Shown piece after piece: positions 1-7,510 of a DNA stretch of 12,071 nucleotides. The DNA comes from Balneolales bacterium (lineage in GTDB: Bacteria > Bacteroidota > Rhodothermia > Balneolales > Natronogracilivirgulaceae). The notes below the pieces were generated by a model, which had not been told where the DNA came from, did no database searches, and worked only from the letters and a program-made list of their open reading frames with translations. Location: the NCBI GenBank assembly GCA_007131625.1, contig SLQC01000085.1, positions 1 through 12,071 of the forward strand, given 5' to 3'. The position numbers and the translations under genes were made by a program. Position 1 is the stretch's first letter. Every line of letters starts with the position of its first letter.

Positions 1-203
1 AAACAGACACCGGGCTTGCCGGTCAGACGTCCATAGGTTGCGGCCATGAATCCGGCGCCCTGTTCATGCCGGGTTACTATTAATGTTATACTCGAGTTTT
101 TCAGCGAGTTGAGTACATCCAGGTTTTCTTCTCCCGGAACAGCGAAAATATATTCCACCCCCTCATTTTCCAGTGCTTTTACAAACAGATCTGATGTTTT
201 CAT
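1..203 (-). CDS. Acetolactate synthase-like TPP enzyme, N-terminal part
   Basis: The first 67 residues of a thiamine-diphosphate enzyme; the rest lies beyond the left edge. The protein starts MKTSDLFVKALENEGVEYIF, followed by a VPGEENLDVL stretch and RHEQGAGFMAATYGRLTGKP. The Glu of RHEQGA (residue 47) is the position of the conserved Glu that activates the TPP cofactor in the acetolactate synthase/pyruvate oxidase/benzoylformate decarboxylase superfamily. The sequence resembles acetolactate synthase large subunits most, which condense two pyruvates to acetolactate. Whether it is biosynthetic (IlvB), catabolic (AlsS) or another TPP decarboxylase cannot be told from this part. The ATG at 203-201 fits the family start; no Shine-Dalgarno is visible. 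It is the last gene of the minus-strand block, 185 bases after the ECF sigma gene. Confidence 0.85.
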   Translation of the reverse strand, partial: MKTSDLFVKALENEGVEYIFAVPGEENLDVLNSLKNSSITLIVTRHEQGAGFMAATYGRLTGKPGVC

Positions 204-388
204 ATGAGTTGGCTGCGTAAATGGTTCCTAAGTTATACATGCTAAAATACGTTTATACATTGTCATTTCCGGCAATTCCCGAACCCGTAACATATCGCTT
301 ACTTTACCACCAGATCGAGTCCATTCACCTGATGGTGTGCCGGCGTTTTGTTCCGGAGATCGTCAAGCCTGCATAATGAAATATTGTT

Positions 389-1006
389 TCATCGTAAAAT
401 TTCTTCCCTGTTTTTCAACAGTGCCTGCAGTTTATCCAGACCCTGCCGCATCCGGGTTTTCACTGTTCCGAGAGGGATATTATACGTTTCGGCAATTTTT
501 GACTGGGAAAAACCCTCAAAATAAGCGATTTCGATCATTTCCCGTTGTTTGGCCGGAATGTTGTTCAAAGCATTCTTCAGGATTTCAGCTTTTTCATCAA
601 GCCACATCATTTCGTGGGGTGATTTTTCATTGGAGACAAGAGTGGCGAACGGTGCAGAGTACTCACCTGACACGTGTTGTTGTTGCATCCGGTATGACTT
701 GCTGCGAATTTTATCAATGGATTTATTGCGGGCAAGTGTTATCACCCAGGTATATACCGATCCTTTTGAAGCATCAAAACTGCCGGCATGATCCCAGATC
801 AACAGAAAAATTTCCTGCAAAAGATCTTCTGCAATTTCTCTGTTATTGACGATCGTCCTGATCAAACCGAATAAGATAGCCGAGTACAAATCATACAGTT
901 GTGCCAATGCTGCTTCGTCGCCTTTTGATATACGCTCCAATAGAGCCACATCATTATTGTTATGACTTTTCCGGCATAAAACCGATGACAAGTTCATTAC
1001 ACTCAT
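389..1006 (-). CDS. ECF-type RNA polymerase sigma factor
   Basis: A 205-residue sigma-70 family protein of the extracytoplasmic-function type. Region 2 covers about residues 20-105, with NREIAEDLLQEIFLLIWDHA and the -10 recognition stretch SVYTWVITLARNKSIDKIRS. Region 4 covers about 140-200, with the helix-turn-helix FSQSKIAETYNIPLGTVKTR that contacts the -35 element. The overall pattern resembles the SigK/ECF19-like class, whose members usually pair with an RskA-type membrane anti-sigma factor. No anti-sigma gene follows: only 185 bases separate it from the next gene, too few for one. The start could be Met1 or Met4. The frame stays open for 29 codons after the TGA stop, to a TAA at 299-301. 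It lies 59 bases downstream of the peroxiredoxin-like gene on the same strand. Confidence 0.92.
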   Translation of the reverse strand: MSVMNLSSVLCRKSHNNNDVALLERISKGDEAALAQLYDLYSAILFGLIRTIVNNREIAEDLLQEIFLLIWDHAGSFDASKGSVYTWVITLARNKSIDKIRSKSYRMQQQHVSGEYSAPFATLVSNEKSPHEMMWLDEKAEILKNALNNIPAKQREMIEIAYFEGFSQSKIAETYNIPLGTVKTRMRQGLDKLQALLKNREEILR

Positions 1007-1065
1007 TGTATTATGATTGCGATAAAAGTGGAAATTGGATTGAACCGCAAATGATAAACTTTGAT

Positions 1066-1710
1066 TTACGGATCGACGTGAAAAGCTCGCAACGCAGCCA
1101 TTAATATTTTACCGCTTATTCGGTCACGGTAGTCTGGATTGACGTACTGAAACAGGATTTTTCCGGAGGTATTGGTTATAAAGACAGCCGGAACCGGTAG
1201 TTGATGATGATCATGTCCCGAGCGAGCTACGATATCCATACCGTTATTTTTCAGTCGGGCAACCGTTTCATCATTCTCGCAATAGGCCACACCGAATGCA
1301 CGTGCCACTTCCATAGAGCTGTCGGAGAGAAGAGTATATCCCATCTCATATTCTTCAAAGGACTCACTTAAAAACCCGGGTTGGTCGGGGCTGATGGCCA
1401 GTATTTGGTATTCAAGGTCGTAAACTTCGTTTTCGATGGATGCGAGTTCAGCCAGATGAGCGTTACAAAACGGACACCAGCCGCCCCGGTAGAAAATGAG
1501 GAGTGTCGGTTGCCCGGATATCAATGCGACAAGTGAGTGTTCCCGGCCATCCACATCCTGTACCGATAGATCGGGCACCGGGCTTCCGATCAAAAGCGGT
1601 TGAACATCGAACGGATCGTCCGGTGCATTATTCGTGTTTTGATCCTGTGCATCGGTGAAGATTGAAAAACCTGAAATCATCAATGACAGAATAAGGGCTT
1701 TTGTGTTCAT
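1066..1710 (-). CDS. Secreted peroxiredoxin-like (AhpC/TSA family) protein
   Basis: A 214-residue thioredoxin-fold protein. Residues 1-21 form a signal peptide (Lys4, hydrophobic LILSLMISGFSIF, likely cleavage after TDA), so it should act outside the cytoplasmic membrane. The domain at about 38-210 has the peroxiredoxin-like signature FYRGGWCPFCNAHLAEL with Cys79 and Cys82, then ISPDQPGF and the cis-Pro region LPVPAVFITN. The GGWCPFC version is typical of peroxiredoxin-like proteins that use a CxxC, rather than of classical two-Cys peroxiredoxins. Likely role: thiol-based peroxide reduction or thiol-disulfide exchange in the periplasm; the substrate is unknown. It starts 39 bases after the GlsB-like gene ends, so it may be the last gene of the lipid operon. 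It ends with TAA at 1066-1068. Confidence 0.88.
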   Translation of the reverse strand: MNTKALILSLMISGFSIFTDAQDQNTNNAPDDPFDVQPLLIGSPVPDLSVQDVDGREHSLVALISGQPTLLIFYRGGWCPFCNAHLAELASIENEVYDLEYQILAISPDQPGFLSESFEEYEMGYTLLSDSSMEVARAFGVAYCENDETVARLKNNGMDIVARSGHDHHQLPVPAVFITNTSGKILFQYVNPDYRDRISGKILMAALRAFHVDP

Positions 1711-1749
1711 ACATTTGAGGTGTGTGGTTTAGGGATAACTGTTTCCATT

Positions 1750-2706
1750 TCAATGATTGTCGATAAAGACTTTCCGGATAACGTGGCGAATGTTTTGAAC
1801 CGGAACAATGATTCCGGTCTCGAATGCATCACCAAAATTATGATCAATAGTCGTCTCACCGAACCAAATCCTGTTTGAAAGAGACATGTATGATTTCAGA
1901 ATGGCAGGTAGTGTCTCTCCGTTTGGCTTTAAGAGACGGTTCACCCTTTTTATCCGGTTACCTGGGTTATCCTCTTCCCCAGGCTCAACGGGATACACGA
2001 GGTCTGTTTCATTGAGCCCAAGATCGCCAGTTTCTACAGGTCCCGGCATCTTTTCTTTCCCTGGGTTATAACGGTATTGTTTTTTGGCTATAAGCATGGG
2101 TTCAGGCGGTGCATAATGGCGATGTAAATATCGAATCAGGCCGTCTCTGGCACTTGGAGGCATCGTCTTGTACAGCGACACATTTCCAAAAAAGTAGCGA
2201 ATGTTCGAATGTATATGTAACAGGGCTCCAAGGCCTTTCCAAATCGCATAGAATCCCAACCGACTTCGTCTGGCAGAAGCATTGACCACCGATCGCCCCA
2301 GTTCCAGCGAATAGGGCAATACCTCTTTTTTGAAAGTCTCCGAATAGTCAAACAGACTGGATGTGCGTAAACAGCTTGTTTTACCGTCTGCCGCCCGACT
2401 GCCCAATTGGTACCGATACAATGCCACCAGCTGGTTTTCACCGGGATCCCATACGATGAGCTGGATATAGGCATTGTGACCGGTGTCCAGATCATCCAGA
2501 TCGTATTCCAACCCACGCCCGGCTCCTCTCTCCCTGTAGGCAACCTCACGAATATGTCCTATTTCTGTGAGTGTCACCGGACAGTCGTTTCCGGAAAACC
2601 GGAATACTTCCAGTTCACGAAATGTTGATATGGGCGTCAAATCTGCCAGTTCATCAGCAATAGCCGAAGATGCTGGAGGAGAATTGTTTGTAAGTTTCGT
2701 TATCAT
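1750..2706 (-). CDS. glsB: GlsB/OlsB-like amino-acid N-acyltransferase
   Basis: A 318-residue protein of the GNAT-like hemolysin/OlsB group (ornithine- or glycine-acyl-ACP N-acyltransferase). The domain spans about residues 30-200: EIGHIREVAYRERGAGRG near 48-65, the DDLDTGHNAYIQLIVWD strand, ELGRSVV at 135-141, and WKGLGALLHIHSNIRYFFG around 156-174. The last two blocks are highly characteristic of the GlsB proteins known from Bacteroides. These attach a 3-hydroxy fatty acid from acyl-ACP to the amino group of glycine, the first step of glycine-lipid synthesis. The ATG overlaps the stop of the upstream acyltransferase gene by 4 bases (ATGA), implying translational coupling to the enzyme of the second step. 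The amino acid used cannot be read from the sequence; ornithine or another amino acid is possible, so the symbol rests on family and context. Confidence 0.83.
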   Translation of the reverse strand: MITKLTNNSPPASSAIADELADLTPISTFRELEVFRFSGNDCPVTLTEIGHIREVAYRERGAGRGLEYDLDDLDTGHNAYIQLIVWDPGENQLVALYRYQLGSRAADGKTSCLRTSSLFDYSETFKKEVLPYSLELGRSVVNASARRSRLGFYAIWKGLGALLHIHSNIRYFFGNVSLYKTMPPSARDGLIRYLHRHYAPPEPMLIAKKQYRYNPGKEKMPGPVETGDLGLNETDLVYPVEPGEEDNPGNRIKRVNRLLKPNGETLPAILKSYMSLSNRIWFGETTIDHNFGDAFETGIIVPVQNIRHVIRKVFIDNH

Positions 2707-4520
2707 GTCGCAACGGTCTTGGATATTCGCATGGATGAGGCCGGCACACTCCGAAAATTTTCAGGAAGTTCTTCACAGATATGCTGCAATGCTGCAGCCC
2801 GCTTGATATCATTTTTCCCCAATGAAAGTATCTGCTTTCTGGTAAATGCCGGTCCCGACGTAATGGAAAACATCCGGCAGGCCGGATTGAAAAACTCGCG
2901 TACCAACAGCAGCATTTCCAGATTCAATTTTATACCTGCAAGTCGTCGCAGTCGGGCCAGGCCATAGAATAATCCGGAATTGTATCCATCAATATGGACG
3001 GGTACGATGCAGCGATCCGTCTGGCGGGCAAGCTTGACGGGCATCTTCTGCCATGATGCCTCCTGCATCCTGCCGTTTATTTTGCGAGCCGTTACTCCGG
3101 CCGGAAAGATCAACAGTGGGGTATCGCTTTCAAACATGCACATAAGCAAATCCACGGATTGTCTGCTTTTTCGATAGCGGTCGACCGGTACCACATAAGG
3201 TCTTAAATGGGGTATTTCCCACAAGATATCCGTGACCACCAACCGTATATCGGTATAGTGATTTAATAGCCAGCTCAAAAGTAACAGGCCGTCAATACCG
3301 CCGGTCGGATGGCTGGCCAGGAATACCGGCCGTTTATCCGGTTGTGGCAGTTCGGACGATCCGGTAGTGACCCTGCCCTGTACGCCCAGATGGTTTAATA
3401 CCGTTGGTGCAAAATTTCGGTATGAAACATGTTGCAGATTGTTCAGCAACCCGTTTACTGACGTTTCTCTGGCCAGCAGTTTTATCAGACCGATTGTCCA
3501 TCGGGGCAGTTTTCGGGCGAGTTCAGGGTTTTTATCATGAATAATCTTATTAATATCGATACGGTTTGTTATGTACCGGTCTGATGAAAAAGTATCTGTC
3601 TGTGCAGCCGACGTGACAGACATTTTTCCCGGGTTATCATTTGTATGTAATCCGTAGCGCTCCCCCGCTACTGCAGCTCTTTTATCCTGTTGATTCTTTG
3701 TGCCGGTTATGGATAGTGCAACGTTACCGGGTTTACTTGGGAGTTGATGTTCGTAACCCGTTTCGCGTGTCGTGGCCGGATCACCGGGCTGATATGTCAT
3801 ATGAATAGTGTCGGCATCCAGCCGGATCCGGGTCAGGCTAACAGTACCCTTGTCTTTGCGTCGCATGGCTATGGAAAAGGCTGACAGCCACGGATGGCGG
3901 GTACAATGCAATGTCATTTGACGGTTGTCGGACAGGGACTTCAAAAATCCATCCGTTGCTTTTCGGAAAATGCGAAGGCGCATTCGTTCGGTAAACGAAG
4001 GTAATAAGGATGAGGTGCTGGTCACGGGAAGCGGAGCTATTAGTTCTTCCAAGTCCTGCCCGTTCCAAAGCCATTGAAGTGGGGGTTGAACTCCCTGAAA
4101 AACAACGAGAAGAAATGGTTGGTATCGAAAGAGATCCCTGTTTTTCAGGATTTGACGAAGTTCAAACAGACCGGAGGCCGTTGAAATTTCCCGTACCAGC
4201 AAGCCCCTGCTCGAAAAAGACACCGTTTTTCCGTCAATCGGGTGTCGTCGATTGTTCATCTTCATCCCGAACAGGCTTGAAAACTTAAAATGTCCATCAT
4301 CGGGGGTGGATTTATAATGGTTCAACAGGCAAAAAACCATCCCGCGTTCATTAGCTGCAATCCAGGTACCACCGCCTTCCGGATCCGTTGGTGACAAGAC
4401 AGCCGTATCCCGAATCAGTTCCACTTTTGGCGGCGCGGCCTTCTGTCTGGACAAAAGTTCATCACGATTGAAAACGATGTTCAGATGATTTTCATGAATT
4501 TGCCAGCTGAGTGTACACAT
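2703..4520 (-). CDS. NRDE/TANGO2-domain and GlsA-like O-acyltransferase fusion
   Basis: A 605-residue two-domain protein. Residues 1 to about 245 form an NRDE (TANGO2, PF05742-type) domain: MCTLSW with Cys2 in the place of an Ntn-type nucleophile, FNRDELLSRQKAAPP at 17-31, and GGGTWIAANERG at 49-60. Residues about 250-320 are a polar linker without clear fold. Residues about 325-590 form a PlsC/GlsA-type lysolipid acyltransferase: ASHPTGGIDG with His404 and Asp410 (catalytic His/Asp motif), IFPAGVTARK at 471-480 (phosphate/acyl-donor motif), and IVPVHIDGYNSGLFYG at 505-520. GlsA enzymes O-acylate the 3-hydroxy group of N-acyl-glycine. The coupled GlsB-like gene downstream supports the same pathway. 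The NRDE domain has no firm biochemical role; TANGO2 is linked to lipid or haem homeostasis. The frame is continuous across the junction. It starts 35 bases after the flavoprotein gene. Confidence 0.85.
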   Translation of the reverse strand: MCTLSWQIHENHLNIVFNRDELLSRQKAAPPKVELIRDTAVLSPTDPEGGGTWIAANERGMVFCLLNHYKSTPDDGHFKFSSLFGMKMNNRRHPIDGKTVSFSSRGLLVREISTASGLFELRQILKNRDLFRYQPFLLVVFQGVQPPLQWLWNGQDLEELIAPLPVTSTSSLLPSFTERMRLRIFRKATDGFLKSLSDNRQMTLHCTRHPWLSAFSIAMRRKDKGTVSLTRIRLDADTIHMTYQPGDPATTRETGYEHQLPSKPGNVALSITGTKNQQDKRAAVAGERYGLHTNDNPGKMSVTSAAQTDTFSSDRYITNRIDINKIIHDKNPELARKLPRWTIGLIKLLARETSVNGLLNNLQHVSYRNFAPTVLNHLGVQGRVTTGSSELPQPDKRPVFLASHPTGGIDGLLLLSWLLNHYTDIRLVVTDILWEIPHLRPYVVPVDRYRKSRQSVDLLMCMFESDTPLLIFPAGVTARKINGRMQEASWQKMPVKLARQTDRCIVPVHIDGYNSGLFYGLARLRRLAGIKLNLEMLLLVREFFNPACRMFSITSGPAFTRKQILSLGKNDIKRAAALQHICEELPENFRSVPASSMRISKTVAT

Positions 4521-4555
4521 CGATTATATATTAAAAGGGTATTAATGGAACGAGG

Positions 4556-6001
4556 TTAAACGATTCGGTCGGGATCGCTTACATCCGGAAGCGGACCCCG
4601 ATATCGAAAAATTCGGCGCAGCCATTTGACCACGGTACTGCTTTGATTTTTGATGTACCATTGGTCGGCGGCTCTGCGTGCTCCCAGGGCATAAGTGGGA
4701 TACGGATAGATGGTATCGGCTATTTTTTTTAGGGAAAGCCCGTTTCGCATGGCCAATGCGTATTGACCGATAATTTCTCCGCCATGCGCTCCCAGAACAT
4801 CCGCACCGAAAATTTTCCCGGAAAACTTTTTAGCATAGATTTTTATCCAGCCGGTCGTAGCTTCATCGGTGATGGCCCGGTCGATCATGCGGTACGGGAA
4901 TCGATAGATTTCGTATGATATCTTCTGACTGTCAAGTTCCTGCCGTGTTGCACCCAAATGTGCTATTTCCGGATCCGTATAGGTACACCAGGGCACATGT
5001 TTGTTGTCGATTTTCATCGGAAATTTAAGAAGAGCATTTGCGACAGCTACTTTGGCCATGTGTTCCGACATATGTGTAAACTGATACCGGCCGGTTACGT
5101 CCCCGACAGCATAGATATGACGTCGGTTCGTCCGGCATTTCTCATTTACCGTAATGCCGGATTTTGTAAATTTCACCCCTGCGGCTTCGAGTTGCAGAGA
5201 TTCCAGATTGGGTCTGCGGCCGGCAGCCACAAGCAGTTTTTCTGCCGTCAGTGTCCGGGATTGTCCATTTTGCGAAATGGTTACGCTCCCCATTTGTTCA
5301 ACCCCCTCAACAGCAGAGACCTTGGTGCCGAGATGAAATGTCACCCCTTCATTCTCGAGCTGTTTGCGCAATATGTCGCTTAACTCTGGGTCATCCCGGA
5401 CCAAAATCCGATCAGCCATATCCACGACATCTATGCGGGTTCCAAGGCGCTGAAAAGCCTGCGCCATTTCTATGCCGATAGGTCCACCTCCGATAATGAT
5501 CATGCTGTCGGGCCGGTTCCGGATTTCGAAAATCGATTCATTGGTATAGAAGGGCGTTTCGCTGAAACCGGGAATCGGAGGAACCATGGCACGACTTCCG
5601 GTTGCAATAATATAATATCGACTGGTAAACTCTTTTTCGCTGATTCAATCGCTCTGTATACGTATGGTATGCGGATTTACAAAGCTTGCGGTTTCCTCCC
5701 GGACATCAATCCCCATCTTTCTGAATTTGTCTGGATGATCGGCATCCCGGTAAATCTCTTCCCGAATGGAATCTAACGAGTCTGCAATCGAGCCGAAATC
5801 GACGGTTCTGCCTCTTAACCGGGCAATTTTTGCATGATGCAGCAATGTCTTGCTCGGAATACAGCCCGACCAGGTACAATCGCCTCCCAACTTGTGCTTC
5901 TCCACAAGCATGGTTTTGGCTCCCATACTTACACCCATTCCGGCCGCGGTGAGTCCTGCCGCTCCACCGCCCAATACGATCAGGTCATACTCTTTATGCA
6001 T
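4556..6001 (-). pseudogene. Mercuric-reductase-like flavoprotein split by an in-frame TGA
   Basis: Two open stretches in one frame (5645-6001 and 4556-5587) together make a 481-residue pyridine nucleotide-disulfide oxidoreductase. The N-terminus has the FAD-binding IVLGGGAAGLTAA and the redox disulfide GGDCTWSGCIPSKTLL (Cys42, Cys47). TGA stands at codon 119 (5645-5647), then ISEKEFTSRYYIIATGS continues the same domain. The NAD(P)-binding IIGGGPIGIEMAQAF, the FAD stretch YAVGDVTG and a C-terminal dimer domain with YPYPTYALGARRAAD follow. It resembles MerA/dihydrolipoamide dehydrogenase but lacks the C-terminal vicinal cysteines and N-terminal metal domain of true MerA. Homologs often have Gly after Asp here, so a GGA-to-TGA change is the simplest explanation; a sequencing error is not excluded. 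It overlaps the upstream membrane-protein gene by 8 bases. Confidence 0.85.
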
Positions 6002-6356
6002 TTGGTTTTACTCCTTTTTGTTCTTCGGCTGCTTCTTTCATTTTTGTTTGAATTTTTTGCCATGTGGCAAAGAGAGCATAACTAATGATTGCTGCAATCA
6101 ATCCATAGACCCATAACGGTACATTTTCACCCACGATAATGAGATAGGTGTAGGAGGAAACGGCACATGCGCAAGCCATGAGAATGGGCCCCACCACCGA
6201 TCTTTTATGGCGGACATTATAGACCAGCCAAGCAATGGCAAGCCAGAAAAATGGAACGGCTCCCACATAAATACCTCCGAAGATAAAAGGGTTAACTCCA
6301 TAGGGCTCACCTAACCCCAGAAACCAGTTCACAAATTGTTCCCATTTAAAGTCCAT
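5994..6356 (-). CDS. Small three-helix membrane protein, function unknown
   Basis: A 120-residue integral membrane protein that I do not recognise. Three hydrophobic segments are visible: about residues 24-45 (FIFGGIYVGAVPFFWLAIAW), 54-75 (VVGPILMACACAVSSYTYL) and 80-98 (PLWVYGLIAAIISYALFAT). A basic loop, YNVRHKRS, lies between the first two, and the tail is charged (IQTKMKEAAEEQKG). Its stop overlaps the ATG of the flavoprotein by 8 bases, so the two are very likely co-translated. It may be a membrane partner or electron-transfer neighbour of that flavoprotein, but this is inference from position only. It has no CxxC or haem-binding motif. It starts 117 bases downstream of the YHS gene. Confidence 0.72.
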   Translation of the reverse strand: MDFKWEQFVNWFLGLGEPYGVNPFIFGGIYVGAVPFFWLAIAWLVYNVRHKRSVVGPILMACACAVSSYTYLIIVGENVPLWVYGLIAAIISYALFATWQKIQTKMKEAAEEQKGVKPNA

Positions 6357-6473
6357 ATTTTCACTGATTTAAAATTCACATATAGTGCTGCGTTTCCCTG
6401 GCTCGTTTGTTTTGAAATTAGAACGATTTAACTGTCAAGTATCCCCTGACGACGGTACATTGATCCCTTTCCA

Positions 6474-7013
6474 TTAGTCGTAATAAATGGCCTCCCACTG
6501 TGTGTCAGCGCGACGCATGAGGGTAAGATCCCCGCCATCGGTTTCATCCGCTTCACTGTTCCAACGACTCAGGGCATTTACGATACCAAACCTCATTCGG
6601 TAAAAAAGCAATAGACGATCATCCACAATTTTATACATATCAGGATTGATGTTGCGCATGTCACCATCCAGCATGGAGTAGGCGCAGTAGCCGCCGTATA
6701 GCGGTTCATACCGGTCCTGATCTGCAAGAAACTCCTGACGGTTTTCATCTGTAGCGAAATGGCAGGTTACACCCCGGTGAGTCACAGAGAGATCGGCACG
6801 GCCTTTCTTCGGTTCATCATCTTTGAAATAGGCGACAGGATCGTAGCCCTCTAATGCTACACCATTGTAAAGGTTAAACAACTCGGCACGTTTACGTTCC
6901 TCAGGGTTGTCTTGGGTAATCGCAGTTACCATCAGAAATAATACTGACAGCATCATGATTCCAGTTGTAGAACGACACGAAACCAGGGAATGGGAATTGA
7001 ACATAGCGAACAT
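6474..7013 (-). CDS. YHS-domain protein, exported
   Basis: A 179-residue protein with one YHS domain at about residues 46-115: LYNGVALEGYDPVAYF, then GVTCHFATDENRQEFLADQD and YEPLYGGYCAYSMLDG. These match the periplasmic or lipoprotein-like YHS proteins often found near redox or metal genes; YHS domains are thought to bind metal through the conserved Cys and His residues. The N-terminus has a hydrophobic segment, GIMMLSVLFLMVTAIT (about 18-34), that looks like a signal peptide. With the annotated ATG (7013) the n-region is long, so a later start at Met4 (7004) or Met20/21 is possible. The C-terminal tail (TQWEAIYYD) resembles the family's usual end. A pair of 11-base direct repeats lies upstream at 7051-7072. 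Function unknown; metal or redox related by family. Confidence 0.85.
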   Translation of the reverse strand: MFAMFNSHSLVSCRSTTGIMMLSVLFLMVTAITQDNPEERKRAELFNLYNGVALEGYDPVAYFKDDEPKKGRADLSVTHRGVTCHFATDENRQEFLADQDRYEPLYGGYCAYSMLDGDMRNINPDMYKIVDDRLLLFYRMRFGIVNALSRWNSEADETDGGDLTLMRRADTQWEAIYYD

Positions 7014-7050
7014 AAGTGGTCTTGTAATTTTGGATTTTGATACAACCCAT

Positions 7051-7072
7051 ATAGTTAATTCATAGTTAATTC
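7051..7072. repeat. Tandem 11-base direct repeat upstream of the YHS gene
   Basis: ATAGTTAATTC occurs twice, head to tail and without mismatch. The pair sits 38-59 bases upstream of the YHS start, and 11 bases is close to one helical turn. It could be a pair of regulator half-sites or a slipped duplication; the sequence does not decide. Confidence 0.6.
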
Positions 7073-7202
7073 ACAACGAAAAATCAGTGAGTCAATGAAG
7101 TTAACAATCGGTTTGAGGTACCTCACATTTTACCGTTAAATGATGGGACATTTTTGTGGTAACCAGGATGTAATTCATCCAATTAGACGTACACTCACAG
7201 TA

Positions 7203-7226
7203 ATCCTGACAAATATCCTGACAATT
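7203..7226. repeat. Tandem 12-base direct repeat after the anti-sigma gene
   Basis: ATCCTGACAAAT is followed at once by ATCCTGACAATT (11 of 12 identical). It lies just downstream of the anti-sigma stop codon (7229-7231) and overlaps the left arm of an inverted repeat. No function is evident. Confidence 0.5.
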
Positions 7227-7241
7227 TTTTATGAATTGTCA
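7219..7241 (-). other. Inverted repeat across the anti-sigma stop codon
   Basis: TGACAATT and AATTGTCA form an 8-base perfect inverted repeat around a 7-base spacer that contains the TAA stop of the anti-sigma gene. On the minus strand it could form a weak AT-rich hairpin, but no run of T follows, so a rho-independent terminator is doubtful. It could instead be a protein-binding site or an mRNA 3' structure. Confidence 0.35.
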
Positions 7242-7510
7242 TTAAAACCGCTTATTTCTTTGATAACACTCTTTTTGACAGGCTTCGGAAGTTTGGTTTC
7301 TTCAAAATGTTCATGTTCTGTGAACCACTTCGCTATCGCTTTCTGGAGGAATTTCGATTGCATTGCATACTCTGAGCATGCATGACACATGGAGGTGTGC
7401 AGTTTCAAACGAAACCGTTCAACCAGGGATAAGTCTGTAACAGAACGCTTTTCAATCAGTTCCGTTGCCCGTTTGCAAGACATAAGCAGCAGCGGCATTA
7501 TTTTATTCAT
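7229..7510 (-). CDS. Small zinc-binding anti-sigma factor (ZAS-like)
   Basis: A 93-residue protein from the ATG at 7510; a longer reading from a TTG at 7519 is less likely, because the ATG gives the classic ATGA overlap with the sigma factor stop (7507-7509). It carries the zinc anti-sigma signature: Cys12 in MSCKRATELIEKR, then LHTSMCHACSEYAMQS with His-x3-Cys-x2-Cys, about 25 residues apart. No membrane helix is present, so it should be a soluble anti-sigma factor that holds the coupled ECF factor and perhaps senses redox or metals through the zinc site. The tail is Lys-rich (KLPKPVKKSVIKEI). Part of its 3' end has a decayed relative at 8827-8888. Confidence 0.82.
   Translation of the reverse strand: MNKIMPLLLMSCKRATELIEKRSVTDLSLVERFRLKLHTSMCHACSEYAMQSKFLQKAIAKWFTEHEHFEETKLPKPVKKSVIKEISGFNDNS

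Noticed and set aside
228..293. Short minus-strand frame containing MYKRILACIT, like the start of a universal stress protein
   Set aside because: Only about ten residues match a low-information motif, then a stop; not enough to call a remnant.
337..849. 170-codon plus-strand frame
   Set aside because: It lies antisense to the clear ECF sigma factor gene and has no recognisable domain.
2136..2549. 137-codon minus-strand frame inside the GlsB-like gene
   Set aside because: It is a shifted reading of the GlsB-like coding sequence; the 318-residue frame carries the family motifs.
5645..5647. The in-frame TGA as selenocysteine or as a reassigned glycine codon
   Set aside because: The position is not a redox site (the Cys42/Cys47 pair is intact upstream), and other genes here use TGA as a real stop, for example the ATGA overlap at 7507-7510 and the TGATAA end at 2703.
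4556..6001. Calling the flavoprotein a true mercuric reductase (merA)
   Set aside because: It lacks the C-terminal vicinal cysteines and the N-terminal metal-binding domain that deliver Hg(II) to the active site.
7130..7141. TTTACCGTTAAA shared with 10574-10586
   Set aside because: A 12-base match between two places is expected by chance in a window of this size.
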